Shown here one piece after another: positions 16,608 through 25,554 of a stretch of DNA of 64,000 bases (position 1 is its first letter; each line of letters begins with the position of its first letter). The translations under genes and the position numbers were made by a program. This DNA comes from Gemmatimonadaceae bacterium. GTDB taxonomy: Bacteria > Gemmatimonadota > Gemmatimonadetes > Gemmatimonadales > Gemmatimonadaceae. The notes beneath the pieces were generated by a model. It had not been told where the DNA came from. It ran no database searches and saw only the letters and a program-made list of their open reading frames with translations. The DNA lies in the NCBI GenBank assembly GCA_035633115.1, contig DASQFN010000079.1, positions 186,001 to 250,000 of the forward strand, read 5' to 3'.

Positions 16608-19304
16608 CTACCTGCCGATCCACCAGGTTCCCTTCACCACGAATACGTTCTGGGGCTGAACGTTCCACAGCTCGTCCAAGTCGTGCGAAAAATCGAACTC
16701 GTCCGAGGGAATGGAGCCGAACCGGCTCTGCTGCCACACGAAAAACAGCGCCGACCCCGGGCGATACTCCCAGCGCACTACCGCATTGCCGCGCAGCGAA
16801 CGCCGGTTGAAATCGCGCTCGCCGAAGCTGAACAGCGGCGCCGGCCCCGCCGCATCCGGGTCGACTGAGTAGACTCCCGACTCGCTGCGGGAGATAGTGC
16901 CGACATCGCTTCCGTAAATATTGAACTCGAATTGACGCGGGCGCGCGAATTCCTTGTAGTCCCGGAAATCAGCGGCCGCGAGCAGCGGCTGCATGAAGAG
17001 CTGAAGCGACAGGGCGGGTGTGAACGTCCAGTCGACACGTGTCACCAGCGCGAGCTGCTTCTGGTTGAGCGTCGCGAATACATACCGAGCGCCGTACGTG
17101 TCGGTTGCCAGGGGATCGGCGACGCGCGTGACGAATTGAGCCATCGCGTGCGTGCGGGTGAAGTTGGGAGAGAACGACACACGCAGAGCAGTCATCGGAC
17201 GCAGTGTCGTGTATGGGCTGATGGTCACTCCCCTTCCACCAGCCTTGTTCCACGAATAATTCGAATAGACGCCGTAGGTGTAGCGCTTTCGCCTGTCCGA
17301 GTTGATCTCCGTCTGCACCCCGCCGCCGGACACGACGCGTGCCACCGGCCCCCCACGCGTCAGCCCCGGGTTGAACACCGGAGGACGCCAGTCCAGCCGG
17401 AAGAAAATATTCCAGAAGTTGGGCAGCTCGGCGACGCTGATCGACCCGACGCCGTTGTATGTCATGTCGCCGTCGAAGTTCCACGTCGGATTCCAGAACA
17501 GGTACTGTGCCCAGTTACGCGCGAACTTGCCTGGCTTGCTCTCCTCGTACCCGATGAGAGGGGCGATGCCCCGCATGTCTGTCTCGCCAAGAAACCCCGA
17601 CTCGTTGATCTCGAATCCCGGGTTGTATTCCTGATACGTGAGCGTTCCCTTCCAGTGCAGCCCTGCCAGCTTCGCCAGCGTCATCTCGGCGACATATCCG
17701 GTGAGCGACGTTTTTGTGGGATCGCGCCGGTAGTTCTCCTTGTCCGGACGCTGGAAGTAGCGCGCGGGCGAGAGCTGAAGCGCGTCTATCGCTTCCGCGC
17801 TTCCGACGTTGTGGCTGGCGACAAACGCCCCGTCGAATGCCCACCGGCGATTGGACCAGGCGTGGTTCCAGTCGACTCCGCCTACGTACGCCGCCTTGCG
17901 GAAGAGGGGCTCGAGCGCCGGTTCGTCGAGATTGCGGTTCACTGCCGTTGCAGCTGCTCCGATCGTCGTGTTGCCGCCTCGGAGGTCACGCTTGAGGCGC
18001 GCCATGAAATAATTCGCGAGAGGCTCGACGGTCGCGGTTTGATCGACACCCGCGGTGTTCCGGAACCGCGCCTCCTCCCGCAGCGTGACCGCGTCGAGAA
18101 GCCCGATCGACCATCCCCCCTTGGTGCGGCCGGTGAGCTTTGCGGCTCCCGCAATCGTCGTCTCGAGCGGTGCGTCGACGAACGTCACGTCGGACCCGCC
18201 GATGACTCGCTGCGGCTGGCGGCCTATGCGGCGTGAGTGCAGGAAAGTGTAGCCGCCGGATGCATTCTGCGTTCGCATGTCGCCGAAGCGGAAGATGCTC
18301 GAGCCCTCGACGAAGAACGGCCTGCGCTCGGGGAAAAATGTCTCGAACGCGGAGAGGTTCACCACCGCCGGGTCCACCTCCACCTGGCCGAAATCGGGAT
18401 TGAACGTCGCGTCGAGCGTGAAGTTGCTGGTGATTCCGAGCTTCACGTCCAGCCCGGCGCCCGGTGCGATGTTGTTCTTCTCGCGGAACGGATCGTCGGG
18501 TGACACCGACGGATTCTCGTTTTTTGCGAGGACGTAGGGCACGAGCTCGATGCGCCTCGTCGAAGGAAGGTCGCCGAGGCCGGTAAGGTGTCCATACCGG
18601 TGAATTCCACCCTGCTCGGTCTTGGGAGTATACGAGAAAAAATCCAGCTCACCTTTGCGCGCGATCTTGCGCGCGAGCTGAAGGCCCCACGTCCGGGTAG
18701 CCTGATTGCGATCGTACCGCAGCTGCGACAGTGGAATCCGAAACTCGGCGGTCCAGCCGAGTGAATCGATCGTCGCGCTACCCTCCCACACAGGATCCCA
18801 CGACGCGTCCTGGTTGCCCGATGGGCTGATGGTAGCGTCGCGACGCGCACCGTCCGGAGAGAGCCGGAAGATCACACCGCTCAGGTGGTCATGATAACTG
18901 TCGAGCATCAGCTCAACCAGGTCTCCCTCGATGGACTCGTCGCGGCGCACAAGCTGCGACTGAATCTTCTGCGGCTCTTTGTCGAAGAGTCGCATGCCGA
19001 CGTAAAGCGCATCCCCGTCGATCAGGATGCGCGCCTCGGTTCGCTCCGATGCCGGCTGACCCTCGTTGGGGTCGCGCTGAGTGAACTCAGTGACGGGTGT
19101 CGCCGCCTGCCATGCTGCCTCGTCCAGCCGTCCGTCGATGTTCACCGTCCCGGAGCGCGTCGCAGCCGTTGCAGTGGGCGCCTGGGCGTGGGGAATCAAA
19201 ACTGGTCGCCCGCCTGTTGGGGCTGCCGGTGCCGGCTGTTGCGCCCCGACGACCAGACCAAAGAAGGGCGAAAGGATCAGTACTTGAACAAGACGTCGGC
19301 GCAT
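16608..19304 (-). CDS. DUF5916 protein: CBM9-like N-terminus plus outer-membrane barrel
   Basis: An 898-aa exported protein. The signal peptide is RRRLVQVLILSPFFGLVVGA. Residues about 60-240 form a carbohydrate-binding-module-9-like DOMON sandwich (VNIDGRLDEAAWQAATPV, LYVGMRLFD, VELMLDSYHD, TAEFRIPLSQLRY). The following DUF5916 region includes LDATFNPDFGQVEVDPAVVNLSAFETFFPERRPFFVEG. Long alternating strands fill the C-terminus and end in KGTWWIGR. The family is frequent in Gemmatimonadota and Bacteroidota and is thought to be outer-membrane, with unknown ligand. The frame extends to 19391, but ATG 19304 gives the signal peptide directly. It is monocistronic. Confidence 0.88.
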   Translation of the reverse strand: MRRRLVQVLILSPFFGLVVGAQQPAPAAPTGGRPVLIPHAQAPTATAATRSGTVNIDGRLDEAAWQAATPVTEFTQRDPNEGQPASERTEARILIDGDALYVGMRLFDKEPQKIQSQLVRRDESIEGDLVELMLDSYHDHLSGVIFRLSPDGARRDATISPSGNQDASWDPVWEGSATIDSLGWTAEFRIPLSQLRYDRNQATRTWGLQLARKIARKGELDFFSYTPKTEQGGIHRYGHLTGLGDLPSTRRIELVPYVLAKNENPSVSPDDPFREKNNIAPGAGLDVKLGITSNFTLDATFNPDFGQVEVDPAVVNLSAFETFFPERRPFFVEGSSIFRFGDMRTQNASGGYTFLHSRRIGRQPQRVIGGSDVTFVDAPLETTIAGAAKLTGRTKGGWSIGLLDAVTLREEARFRNTAGVDQTATVEPLANYFMARLKRDLRGGNTTIGAAATAVNRNLDEPALEPLFRKAAYVGGVDWNHAWSNRRWAFDGAFVASHNVGSAEAIDALQLSPARYFQRPDKENYRRDPTKTSLTGYVAEMTLAKLAGLHWKGTLTYQEYNPGFEINESGFLGETDMRGIAPLIGYEESKPGKFARNWAQYLFWNPTWNFDGDMTYNGVGSISVAELPNFWNIFFRLDWRPPVFNPGLTRGGPVARVVSGGGVQTEINSDRRKRYTYGVYSNYSWNKAGGRGVTISPYTTLRPMTALRVSFSPNFTRTHAMAQFVTRVADPLATDTYGARYVFATLNQKQLALVTRVDWTFTPALSLQLFMQPLLAAADFRDYKEFARPRQFEFNIYGSDVGTISRSESGVYSVDPDAAGPAPLFSFGERDFNRRSLRGNAVVRWEYRPGSALFFVWQQSRFGSIPSDEFDFSHDLDELWNVQPQNVFVVKGTWWIGR

Positions 19305-19521
19305 GTTTCCCAGAGTGAGGAGAGACAGAAGTAAGACGGACTGGCGAGCATCGGGGTTTGACAACCCATGAATTGAAAGCGTTTGTTTCACCGCATTCTT
19401 TGAATACCGACCCCTCTATTCGATACTGGAGTTCACGGCGGCCGGTTTCAGTGAGATGGACAGCTGGCGCGGTGGCCCGTCCTCCCGCTCCCTGCCGCCG
19501 CCGGCGCGGTTGCGGCGACTC

Positions 19522-20094
19522 TCAGGGCTCCATCGCGACGACGCGGAGCTCCCGGAACATCGTCGCCAGAACGGGGAGCTGATGGTTCGCGTTGAGCCCG
19601 CTCGGGTTAGGCAGGACCCAGAGGCCGGCAGGACCAATCCGCTCCGGCTGCTGGCCGACGATCGCACGCGGTCGACCGAACGCCGTGCGGTAGGCGCCGA
19701 GCCCGAGCACGGCAACCCATCGCGGCTTGTAGTGTCGCACTTTTCGCTCGAGCGCTCGACGTCCCGCGACGAATTCTTCATCGCTCAGCTCGGCAGCAGT
19801 GGCGGTTGCCCGTCGAACGAGTGCCGTTACGCCGTATCCTGATTCGAGCAACACGTGCTCTTCCCAGGGAGCCAGAACGCGCTCTGTGAACCCTCCGGCA
19901 TGAAGCGCCGGCCAAAAGCGATTTCCGGGACGCGCGAAATGCAACCCCGTCGCACCGGAGTACAGGCCGGGGTTGATCCCGCAGAAAAGTATCGAGAGGC
20001 CTGGCGCGATAAGATCGCGGACAGTCAGCCCGGCCGCCCCGCGGACCTCTTCTGCTGTCGGCCGCCATGGCGCTGAGTCTTTGGGAGTAGTCAT
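19522..20094 (-). CDS. mug: G/U mismatch-specific uracil-DNA glycosylase (MUG family)
   Basis: A 190-aa DNA repair enzyme that should remove uracil, ethenocytosine or thymine from G mispairs. The MUG motif 1 GINPG (in ILFCGINPGLYSGATGLHFARPGNRFW) carries the catalytic Asn, and motif 2 NPSGLNANHQ inserts into the duplex; both are intact. The frame could start at 20127, but MTTPKDSAPW at 20094 is the usual N-terminus. It lies between two unrelated genes, divergent from the multicopper oxidase with a 100-base gap. Confidence 0.92.
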   Translation of the reverse strand: MTTPKDSAPWRPTAEEVRGAAGLTVRDLIAPGLSILFCGINPGLYSGATGLHFARPGNRFWPALHAGGFTERVLAPWEEHVLLESGYGVTALVRRATATAAELSDEEFVAGRRALERKVRHYKPRWVAVLGLGAYRTAFGRPRAIVGQQPERIGPAGLWVLPNPSGLNANHQLPVLATMFRELRVVAMEP

Positions 20095-20194
20095 CGAAGA
20101 TTGTTGTAGGCCTGCGCTTGTGCACAAAGGTCGTTGCAGGCAACGGCCCGCGAGCTTATTCTCTTTTCTGATATCGGCTCAGGATCCACCATCC

Positions 20195-21673
20195 ATGACG
20201 TTTTTGCACACGGCGGAACACACTCCGCCGCACGCGATGACCCGCATGCACAGGCTGCTGGCGGTTCTCGCATCGACGCTCCCTCTAACCGGCATAGGAG
20301 CACAGGCTCACGACAACCGGCTCGTGGTAGCCGGTGTCGCCCCGTCGGCTGCCCTCTCTGCTCCTCCGGTTCTCGAGAACATTTCCTCGGTGCCGCACAC
20401 CGTGGAGGTGACGATAACCGCCGCGCCGGCGCGGCTCTCGCTTGTACCCGGCAAACAGAGTGACGCGTTTGCCTACAACGGCCAGGTACCGGGCCCAACA
20501 CTCGAGATACATGAGGGCGACAAGGTCATCATCCATTTCCGGAACAACCTGCCCGTTCCGACAACGATCCACTGGCACGGCCTCCATATCCCGGTTACTG
20601 CCGACGGCAGTCCCTTCTATCCTGTCGCGCCGGGTGGGACGTACGACTACGTATTTACCATTCAGCGAGGCTCCGCCGGCACCTACTGGTATCACCCCCA
20701 TCCCCACCATGATACCGGCTACCAGGTCGGCAAAGGTCTCTACGGGGCGATCATCGTCCGCGCCGCCGATGATCCGTTGCCAGCTTCTCTGACGGAAAAG
20801 CTGCTGATTCTCTCAGACAACCGCTTCCTCGCGGACGGATCGATAGACTTCCCGCAGCCGCAATCGGCGCAGGGTGCCGTCGATCGCGAAAACGGGCGGG
20901 AGGGCAACGTCCTTTTCATCAACGGTCAGGTGAATCCGACTATCAGCATCCGCAGCGGGGAGGTGCAGCGATGGAGAGTGATCAACGCCTCGGCCTCCCG
21001 AGTCTACAGACTGGCGCTCCCGGGTCACACGTTCCTGCACGTCGGGAGCGACGGCGGCCTGTTCGAGCGGCCGATTGAAGTGAAGGAGATTCTCATCGTC
21101 AACAGCGAGCGGGCAGAGCTACTCGTGCGCGGCACAGGTTCCCCGGGCAGCGTGAGCTTCCTCCAGACACTGCCGTACGACCGCTACATACCGCAGACCC
21201 GGCCCCCCGACTGGAACGAACCGCTGAACCTGCTGGCCGTGCGTTACACGAAGAAATCGCCGGTGACCGCGGTCAGGATACCCAAGAGACTGCGCCCGAT
21301 CCCGCCTCTCGATCCCGCCAAAGCGACTGCCACGCGCGTGATGGTGCTGACCCAGCATCTCATCAATGGCAAGTCGATGGACATGAATCGCGTTGACGTC
21401 AGTGCGCGGCTCGGGGCGACGGAAATCTGGGAGATCGAAAACCTGGTGGGGATGGACCATCCATTCCACCTGCACGGTTTTCAGTTCCAGGTGCTGGACC
21501 GCAACGGCGTGCCGGAGAAATACCGGAGCTGGAAGGACGTGGTCAATGTGCCGAAGCACGAGACGGCGCGGTTCATCGTGCGCCTTGACGGCTATCCAGG
21601 AAAGTGGATGTTTCACTGCCACATCCTGGACCATGAGGACCACGGTATGATGGGTGTGCTCGAAGTCAAATGA
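20195..21673 (+). CDS. Multicopper oxidase (laccase/CueO-like)
   Basis: A 492-aa periplasmic or secreted oxidase expected to couple one-electron oxidation of a substrate or partner protein to reduction of O2 to water. All four copper-ligand blocks are present: HWHGLHIP (126-133), WYHPHPHH (about 165-172), HPFHLHGFQFQV and the C-terminal HCHILDHEDHGM with the type-1 Cys and axial Met. A signal-like segment (RLLAVLASTLPLTGIGAQA) follows a short N-terminus; ATGs at 20237 and 20246 are alternatives. In-frame sequence back to 19973 overlaps the mug gene and looks like noise. The duplicated cytochrome c gene starts 19 bases downstream, so an oxidase-cytochrome pair is likely. Confidence 0.93.
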   Translation: MTFLHTAEHTPPHAMTRMHRLLAVLASTLPLTGIGAQAHDNRLVVAGVAPSAALSAPPVLENISSVPHTVEVTITAAPARLSLVPGKQSDAFAYNGQVPGPTLEIHEGDKVIIHFRNNLPVPTTIHWHGLHIPVTADGSPFYPVAPGGTYDYVFTIQRGSAGTYWYHPHPHHDTGYQVGKGLYGAIIVRAADDPLPASLTEKLLILSDNRFLADGSIDFPQPQSAQGAVDRENGREGNVLFINGQVNPTISIRSGEVQRWRVINASASRVYRLALPGHTFLHVGSDGGLFERPIEVKEILIVNSERAELLVRGTGSPGSVSFLQTLPYDRYIPQTRPPDWNEPLNLLAVRYTKKSPVTAVRIPKRLRPIPPLDPAKATATRVMVLTQHLINGKSMDMNRVDVSARLGATEIWEIENLVGMDHPFHLHGFQFQVLDRNGVPEKYRSWKDVVNVPKHETARFIVRLDGYPGKWMFHCHILDHEDHGMMGVLEVK

Positions 21674-21692
21674 CAACCACTGGGAGGCGAGC

Positions 21693-22877
21693 ATGATGCG
21701 GTCGCTGGGGCGTTTCTGCGGATCGTCTATTGCCGCACTGTCACTCGCGGCATGCACAGGCCAGAGTACCGCGACGCCGGGAACGACGCCGGGCACGACG
21801 ATGTCATCCGGTATGGCGCAGCGGGATCAGATCCTTCGAGGCAGGGCAGTCATTACCGCCAGCGCCTGCGGAGACTGTCACGGCGGCGGCAACAATCCCG
21901 CAGCCACCGGCTGGCTCGCCGGAATGATGACCCCGGAGCAGGAATTCCCGGTGGGACCATTCAAGACCCGTCCGCGCAATCTCACGCCCGACAGCGCGAC
22001 TGGAATTGGCCGGTACAGCGAGCGGCAGATCTTCAACGCGCTTCGCTACGGTCTCCGACCGGGTGAGACTCCGGACGTGTCGATCACGTCGACGACGCCG
22101 GGTCAGGGCAATCACCCCGCCAATCCAAAGTATCTTCCTCCGTCCATGCCGTGGATAGCATGGCGACATATGCCCGATCAGGACCTCTGGGCGATAGCCG
22201 CATACCTGAAGAACGGTTTGAAGCCGGTCACCAACAAGGTGGCGGACAGCGAAGCCCCGCCAGATTTCTGGGCGAGCGAATCCACGCCCGAGAAGATCGG
22301 CGTCTATCCTGCGGCTCCGCATCCGACGGCGAGCGAGACACCCGGCCAGGAGGGCAATCAGAACGTCCTTCGCGGGCGGGTCCTCGTCATAAGAAAGGAC
22401 TGCGGAGGCTGTCACGGAGGAGGCCCCAATCCGGCGGCAAAGGGATACCTTGCCGGCATGACGAAACCGGAAGACGAATTCGTGATCGGGCCGTTCAAGA
22501 CCCGTCCGCGGAACATCACGCCGGACAACACCACCGGTATCGGCCGGTTCAGCGAGCGCCAGATCTTCAACTCGCTGAGATTCGGACTGCGCCCGGGCGA
22601 GACGCCCGATGTGGAGATCACGTCTGCCACCCCCGGGCAGGGCAATCACCCGGCGAATCCGAAGTATCTCGCTCCTCCCATGCCGTGGCCTTCCTGGCGC
22701 CACATGTCCGACGAGGAGCTGTGGGCAATCGCCGCCTACCTGAAGCGGGGCGTGAAGCCGGTGAGCAACAAGGTGGCGGACAGCGAAGGACCACCCGACT
22801 TCTGGGCCAGCGCGTATACGGTGCAGGCGATTGGCCCATACCCCGGGCCAGCATACCCCACGGCTAACGAGCGGTGA
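21693..22877 (+). CDS. Lipoprotein di-heme cytochrome c made of two near-identical domains
   Basis: A 394-aa electron carrier. Lipobox SLAACTG anchors it. Two class-I cytochrome c domains follow. Each has one heme site, CGDCH in the first and CGGCH in the second. Each also has the block NLTPD/NITPD-x-TGIGR-SERQIFN and a candidate axial Met in MPW (PSMPW and PPMPW). These motifs resemble cytochrome subunits of membrane dehydrogenases. Domain copies match at roughly two residues in three over about 170 residues, which points to a recent tandem duplication. The ATG at 21693 follows GGGAGGCGAG. Its position behind the multicopper oxidase suggests it passes electrons to that enzyme. Confidence 0.9.
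   Translation: MMRSLGRFCGSSIAALSLAACTGQSTATPGTTPGTTMSSGMAQRDQILRGRAVITASACGDCHGGGNNPAATGWLAGMMTPEQEFPVGPFKTRPRNLTPDSATGIGRYSERQIFNALRYGLRPGETPDVSITSTTPGQGNHPANPKYLPPSMPWIAWRHMPDQDLWAIAAYLKNGLKPVTNKVADSEAPPDFWASESTPEKIGVYPAAPHPTASETPGQEGNQNVLRGRVLVIRKDCGGCHGGGPNPAAKGYLAGMTKPEDEFVIGPFKTRPRNITPDNTTGIGRFSERQIFNSLRFGLRPGETPDVEITSATPGQGNHPANPKYLAPPMPWPSWRHMSDEELWAIAAYLKRGVKPVSNKVADSEGPPDFWASAYTVQAIGPYPGPAYPTANER
21825..22874 (+). repeat. Tandem duplication inside the cytochrome c gene
   Basis: Two copies of about 517 bases, 21825-22341 and 22359-22874, encode the two heme domains. Long protein blocks are identical, for example GPFKTRPRN, SERQIFN, GLRPGETPDV, TPGQGNHPANPKYL, LWAIAAYLK, NKVADSE and PPDFWAS. 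DNA similarity is also obvious in these blocks. It is a coding duplication, not a satellite. Confidence 0.9.
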
Positions 22878-22958
22878 AAATGGATTCTTGCAGATTGGGA
22901 CGGATCAGGAGCGAGACTTCACAACGCTTGTCGATTCCTTTTTTTTGCATCAATCCGT

Positions 22959-23519
22959 TCAGTCCGTTTCACCAAGTTTGAATCTCTCGATTGCCTGATA
23001 CTGCGCGGGTCCCTTGCCGAGCTCGCTGCGCACAAGCGCTAGCTCGGTAACGGGCATCTTCACTTCCAGCGGAGCGTGCGCGTCCAGCACATCGGCTACC
23101 GACCGCGTGGGCTCGATTCGGCTCAACGTCAGATGCGGCTTGAACGGCCTCTCTTCCGCTGGGAAGCCCGCGCGGCGCACGACCCGTTCGACTGATTCAG
23201 CAACCGAGATCAGCCGCTGCGCTCCTTCATCGACACCGAGCCAGACGATGCGCGCTCGCTTTGCTCGCGGGAACGCGCCAAGGCCGCCGAAGCAAATCGA
23301 GAACGCCGACCCCAGGCGCGCCTTGCCAAGCTCGGCGACGAGCACATCCCGCATCCGCGGATCCGTGTCACCCAGGAAGCGCAGGGTGAAATGCCAGTTC
23401 TGCGGCGGCACGAGGCGGCCCGGCAGGACGGGCAGGCTGGCAATTATCTCCTGTCGTGCCTGTTCCGTAAGGGGTACGGCGACGAACAATCTTTCGGCAG
23501 CTACGGGGGCTCCACTCAT
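22959..23519 (-). CDS. thpR: RNA 2',3'-cyclic phosphodiesterase (ThpR/LigT)
   Basis: A 186-aa member of the 2H phosphoesterase family, which opens 2',3'-cyclic phosphates on RNA ends. The two H-x-T/S-x catalytic motifs are HFTL (43-46) and HLTL (129-132), at the spacing usual for LigT. The N-terminus AERLFVAVPLTEQARQEI is also characteristic. It converges with the cytochrome gene and stands alone. Physiological RNA substrate in bacteria is uncertain for the whole family. Confidence 0.93.
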   Translation of the reverse strand: MSGAPVAAERLFVAVPLTEQARQEIIASLPVLPGRLVPPQNWHFTLRFLGDTDPRMRDVLVAELGKARLGSAFSICFGGLGAFPRAKRARIVWLGVDEGAQRLISVAESVERVVRRAGFPAEERPFKPHLTLSRIEPTRSVADVLDAHAPLEVKMPVTELALVRSELGKGPAQYQAIERFKLGETD

Positions 23520-23685
23520 GCCGGTCCTCCTTGCTCAACCGGCTATCTATCAGTACGTAGCCCACGTCCCCCGCGTTGCGAGCTCCGCTGAGTGGCCGTC
23601 AGGGTCCCGAAAATAGGGACTGACACCGCCGCCGTCCCACTCGACCCTGCTTTCGATGACGATGCCTGCGCGGGCAGCACGGCAC

Positions 23686-24435
23686 TCACGCCGATCGCAC
23701 GCATCTCGTCACGAATATCCGGTCCACCGGCCGGCTGCCGTGTCGCCTAACGACCTCCTCGAGCGTCCACGGACGCCCGGTCGGCCAGCGCGACTGAACG
23801 GAGAATCTGAAGCTCAAGCCACAATGTGTTGGAGGCAGCAGGTACAGGCCGTCTTCTCCCTCCGCGAGCTTTACCCCCTTCAAGGCTGCCACTCTGGAGA
23901 GCGGAGTTCCAATCCGCAATCCATCTCGCGTTGCGATGCGGGGCGTCCTGACCGTAACGCGCCACACGAGACCGTCCTTCACCGACGCGCGGTAAATGTC
24001 TCCACCGATTACGAGGGTCAGGACATTATCCAGCGTCCCCTCGCTGGTCAGCTCTATGACGTCCCGAATTATCCGGCAGCTGCCTTTGACCGTGTCAACG
24101 GAGCGACCGATGGCGAGGTTCCCGACTCCCGTCGTTGTCAGAACGGGATTGCCCTTGATACCGCAGCGAGTGTCCGCGGGCCCGCGGGCCTTGGTTTTCG
24201 CAGAGCCGGCGGAGTCCTGCGATGCCGAGGCGGATCGTCCGGACAGCGCAGTTTTTGTCGAGGCATCGCGAGCCTGTACGCCATTCGTGTCCTTCTTCGC
24301 CGAGGCCAGGGCAGAACCAGTCAACGCGGAATCAGCGGCGACTGGCGAATCGCTCTTTGGTGCACCCGTTTGCTCGCTCGGTTGGGCGCACGAGCAGAGC
24401 AGAAGCGCGACTGGCAAAACAACCGTGGGACGCAT
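23686..24435 (-). CDS. Hypothetical lipoprotein
   Basis: A 249-aa protein of unknown function. The signal RPTVVLPVALLLCSC ends in a Cys-rich lipobox, and the next 80 residues are Ala/Ser/Asp-rich linker. The C-terminal 150 residues form a globular domain (PADTRCGIKGNPVLTTTGVGNLAIGRSVDTVKG and RDGLRIGTPLSRVAALKGVKLAEGEDGLYLL). Two blocks of the form GIGxxxDxV and RIGTPLSRVAAL suggest a repeated SH3-like or PqqL-type half-domain, but I cannot name it. The frame extends to 24504, yet ATG 24435 starts the signal directly and follows AGGAATAC. It is the last of three leftward lipoprotein genes separated by terminators. Confidence 0.72.
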   Translation of the reverse strand: MRPTVVLPVALLLCSCAQPSEQTGAPKSDSPVAADSALTGSALASAKKDTNGVQARDASTKTALSGRSASASQDSAGSAKTKARGPADTRCGIKGNPVLTTTGVGNLAIGRSVDTVKGSCRIIRDVIELTSEGTLDNVLTLVIGGDIYRASVKDGLVWRVTVRTPRIATRDGLRIGTPLSRVAALKGVKLAEGEDGLYLLPPTHCGLSFRFSVQSRWPTGRPWTLEEVVRRHGSRPVDRIFVTRCVRSA

Positions 24436-24488
24436 GTATTCCTGTGTCTGAAGTACGACAGAAGATGCGCTCAAGTGAGCGTTCACGC

Positions 24489-24524
24489 AAAAAAAAACGC
24501 GCATCCGGATCGTCAGGATGCGCG
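24489..24524 (-). terminator. Rho-independent terminator
   Basis: On the minus strand a perfect 9-base stem (24516-24524 with 24498-24506, 9-base loop) is followed by nine T residues (24497-24489). It terminates the glycine-zipper lipoprotein gene ending at 24576. Confidence 0.9.
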
Positions 24525-24575
24525 ATTGAGGTCACAGCATGAAGGCTTGTATGGGCCGCCGTTTGTTTCGGCCGC

Positions 24576-25487
24576 TCAGGTAAGCTGAACCACGAGCGGC
24601 TGCGTCAATCTCAGAGTGATGCGCCCGCCACTCGGCACACATCCTTCGACCTTCGAGTTGGCCGCCCCGACTGCCGCTCCTACGGCCGCGCCACCGGCGG
24701 CACCAATCACCGTGGATTTCGTGCGACGTCCGATAATCTGGCCGAGCACGGCGCCGATCGCTGCACCCTTGATGGCATCGCTCCCCACTTTGGATTCACC
24801 ACGTACCCGCTCCACCTGCGCGTAGCTCACTTCCGAGGTTACCGGGTACGTCTTTCCATTGAACGTGATCGACTCTACTCGCAGGCCGATCTCGATGTTG
24901 TCGTTGGAGCGCTCGCTCCGCTTGAGTGTCGTGATCTCAACGACCGCGCTGGAGCCTGCCGGAATCACTACTCCGTTCGACCCCATGACGGGGTCGGCAA
25001 TCTGCGCGGTAAAGCGGTCGCCAACCGAGTTGGTGTTCGTGCAAACCCTCTGGCCGGAGTAAAGCGACATTTCCGAGCCTGCCGACACAGTTCCAAGCGC
25101 GCGTTCGGATCCACGTGGCTCCGTCGTAACCGTGTTGCCGCTTGACGTAACGGCAGTTTCTCCGACTTCGGGTTCTGCAGGCGCGGCCCTGGGTGCGGAT
25201 GAAGGTCGCACGACGGTTCTACGCGCAGGCGGAGGAGGGGCCGGGCGAGTACGGACTCTTGGAGCGGGCTCGACCTCCGCGACTGCGGGCACCGGCTCCG
25301 CTTCGACCGGAACGTCCTGCAGCTGCGGCTGAGATGCGGTATCGCGGTTGGCCAGCGCGAGATCCCGCGTCAGCGTCGTGTCCTGAGCGAGAGCGTCTTC
25401 CTTGGTGGCGTTGTCGGAACATGCCGTCAGTGCGACAACACCTGCGAACACCAGAGAGATGCGGAAAGCGGTGTAGTTGATTCTCAT
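24576..25487 (-). CDS. Glycine-zipper lipoprotein
   Basis: A 303-aa envelope lipoprotein. Lipobox ALTACSD gives Cys23. Residues about 60-110 are Pro/Ala/Glu-rich and probably span the periplasm. A beta-rich domain (VSAGSEMSLYSGQRVCTNTNSVGDRFTA to VERVRGESKVGSD) follows. Then comes a glycine zipper (IKGAAIGAVLGQIIGRRTKSTVIGAAGGAAVGAAVGAANSK) like that of 17-kDa surface antigens and Omp assembly lipoproteins. The final 20 residues are beta-like. It has its own terminator and lies downstream of a second lipoprotein with a similar N-terminal plan, so the two may be paralogues. Confidence 0.8.
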   Translation of the reverse strand: MRINYTAFRISLVFAGVVALTACSDNATKEDALAQDTTLTRDLALANRDTASQPQLQDVPVEAEPVPAVAEVEPAPRVRTRPAPPPPARRTVVRPSSAPRAAPAEPEVGETAVTSSGNTVTTEPRGSERALGTVSAGSEMSLYSGQRVCTNTNSVGDRFTAQIADPVMGSNGVVIPAGSSAVVEITTLKRSERSNDNIEIGLRVESITFNGKTYPVTSEVSYAQVERVRGESKVGSDAIKGAAIGAVLGQIIGRRTKSTVIGAAGGAAVGAAVGAANSKVEGCVPSGGRITLRLTQPLVVQLT

Positions 25488-25504
25488 TGGTTGGTTATTG
25501 GAAT

Positions 25505-25543
25505 GCGAAAGCGCCGCGCAGAGATGGAGTCTCTGCGCGGCGC
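25505..25543 (-). terminator. Rho-independent terminator, 14-base GC stem
   Basis: Perfect 14-base arms (25530-25543 and 25511-25524, 5-base loop), read on the minus strand and followed by TTTCGC. It lies 11 bases past the stop of the lipoprotein gene at 25555. Confidence 0.8.
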
Positions 25544-25554
25544 CTCGGGTTTCT

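Noticed and set aside
16932-18236. Long plus-strand reading frame of 434 codons
   Set aside because: It is antisense to the DUF5916 gene, Arg/Glu-rich, and shows no domain. The minus-strand gene has a clear signal peptide and family motifs.
19973-20194. N-terminal extension of the multicopper oxidase frame
   Set aside because: It overlaps the mug gene on the other strand, lacks a signal or family similarity, and a start at 20195 or later gives a normal exported enzyme.
21825-22874. Repeated sequence that could be mistaken for a mobile or tandem DNA repeat
   Set aside because: The repeats are in frame and encode two cytochrome domains with intact heme sites, so it is a coding duplication.
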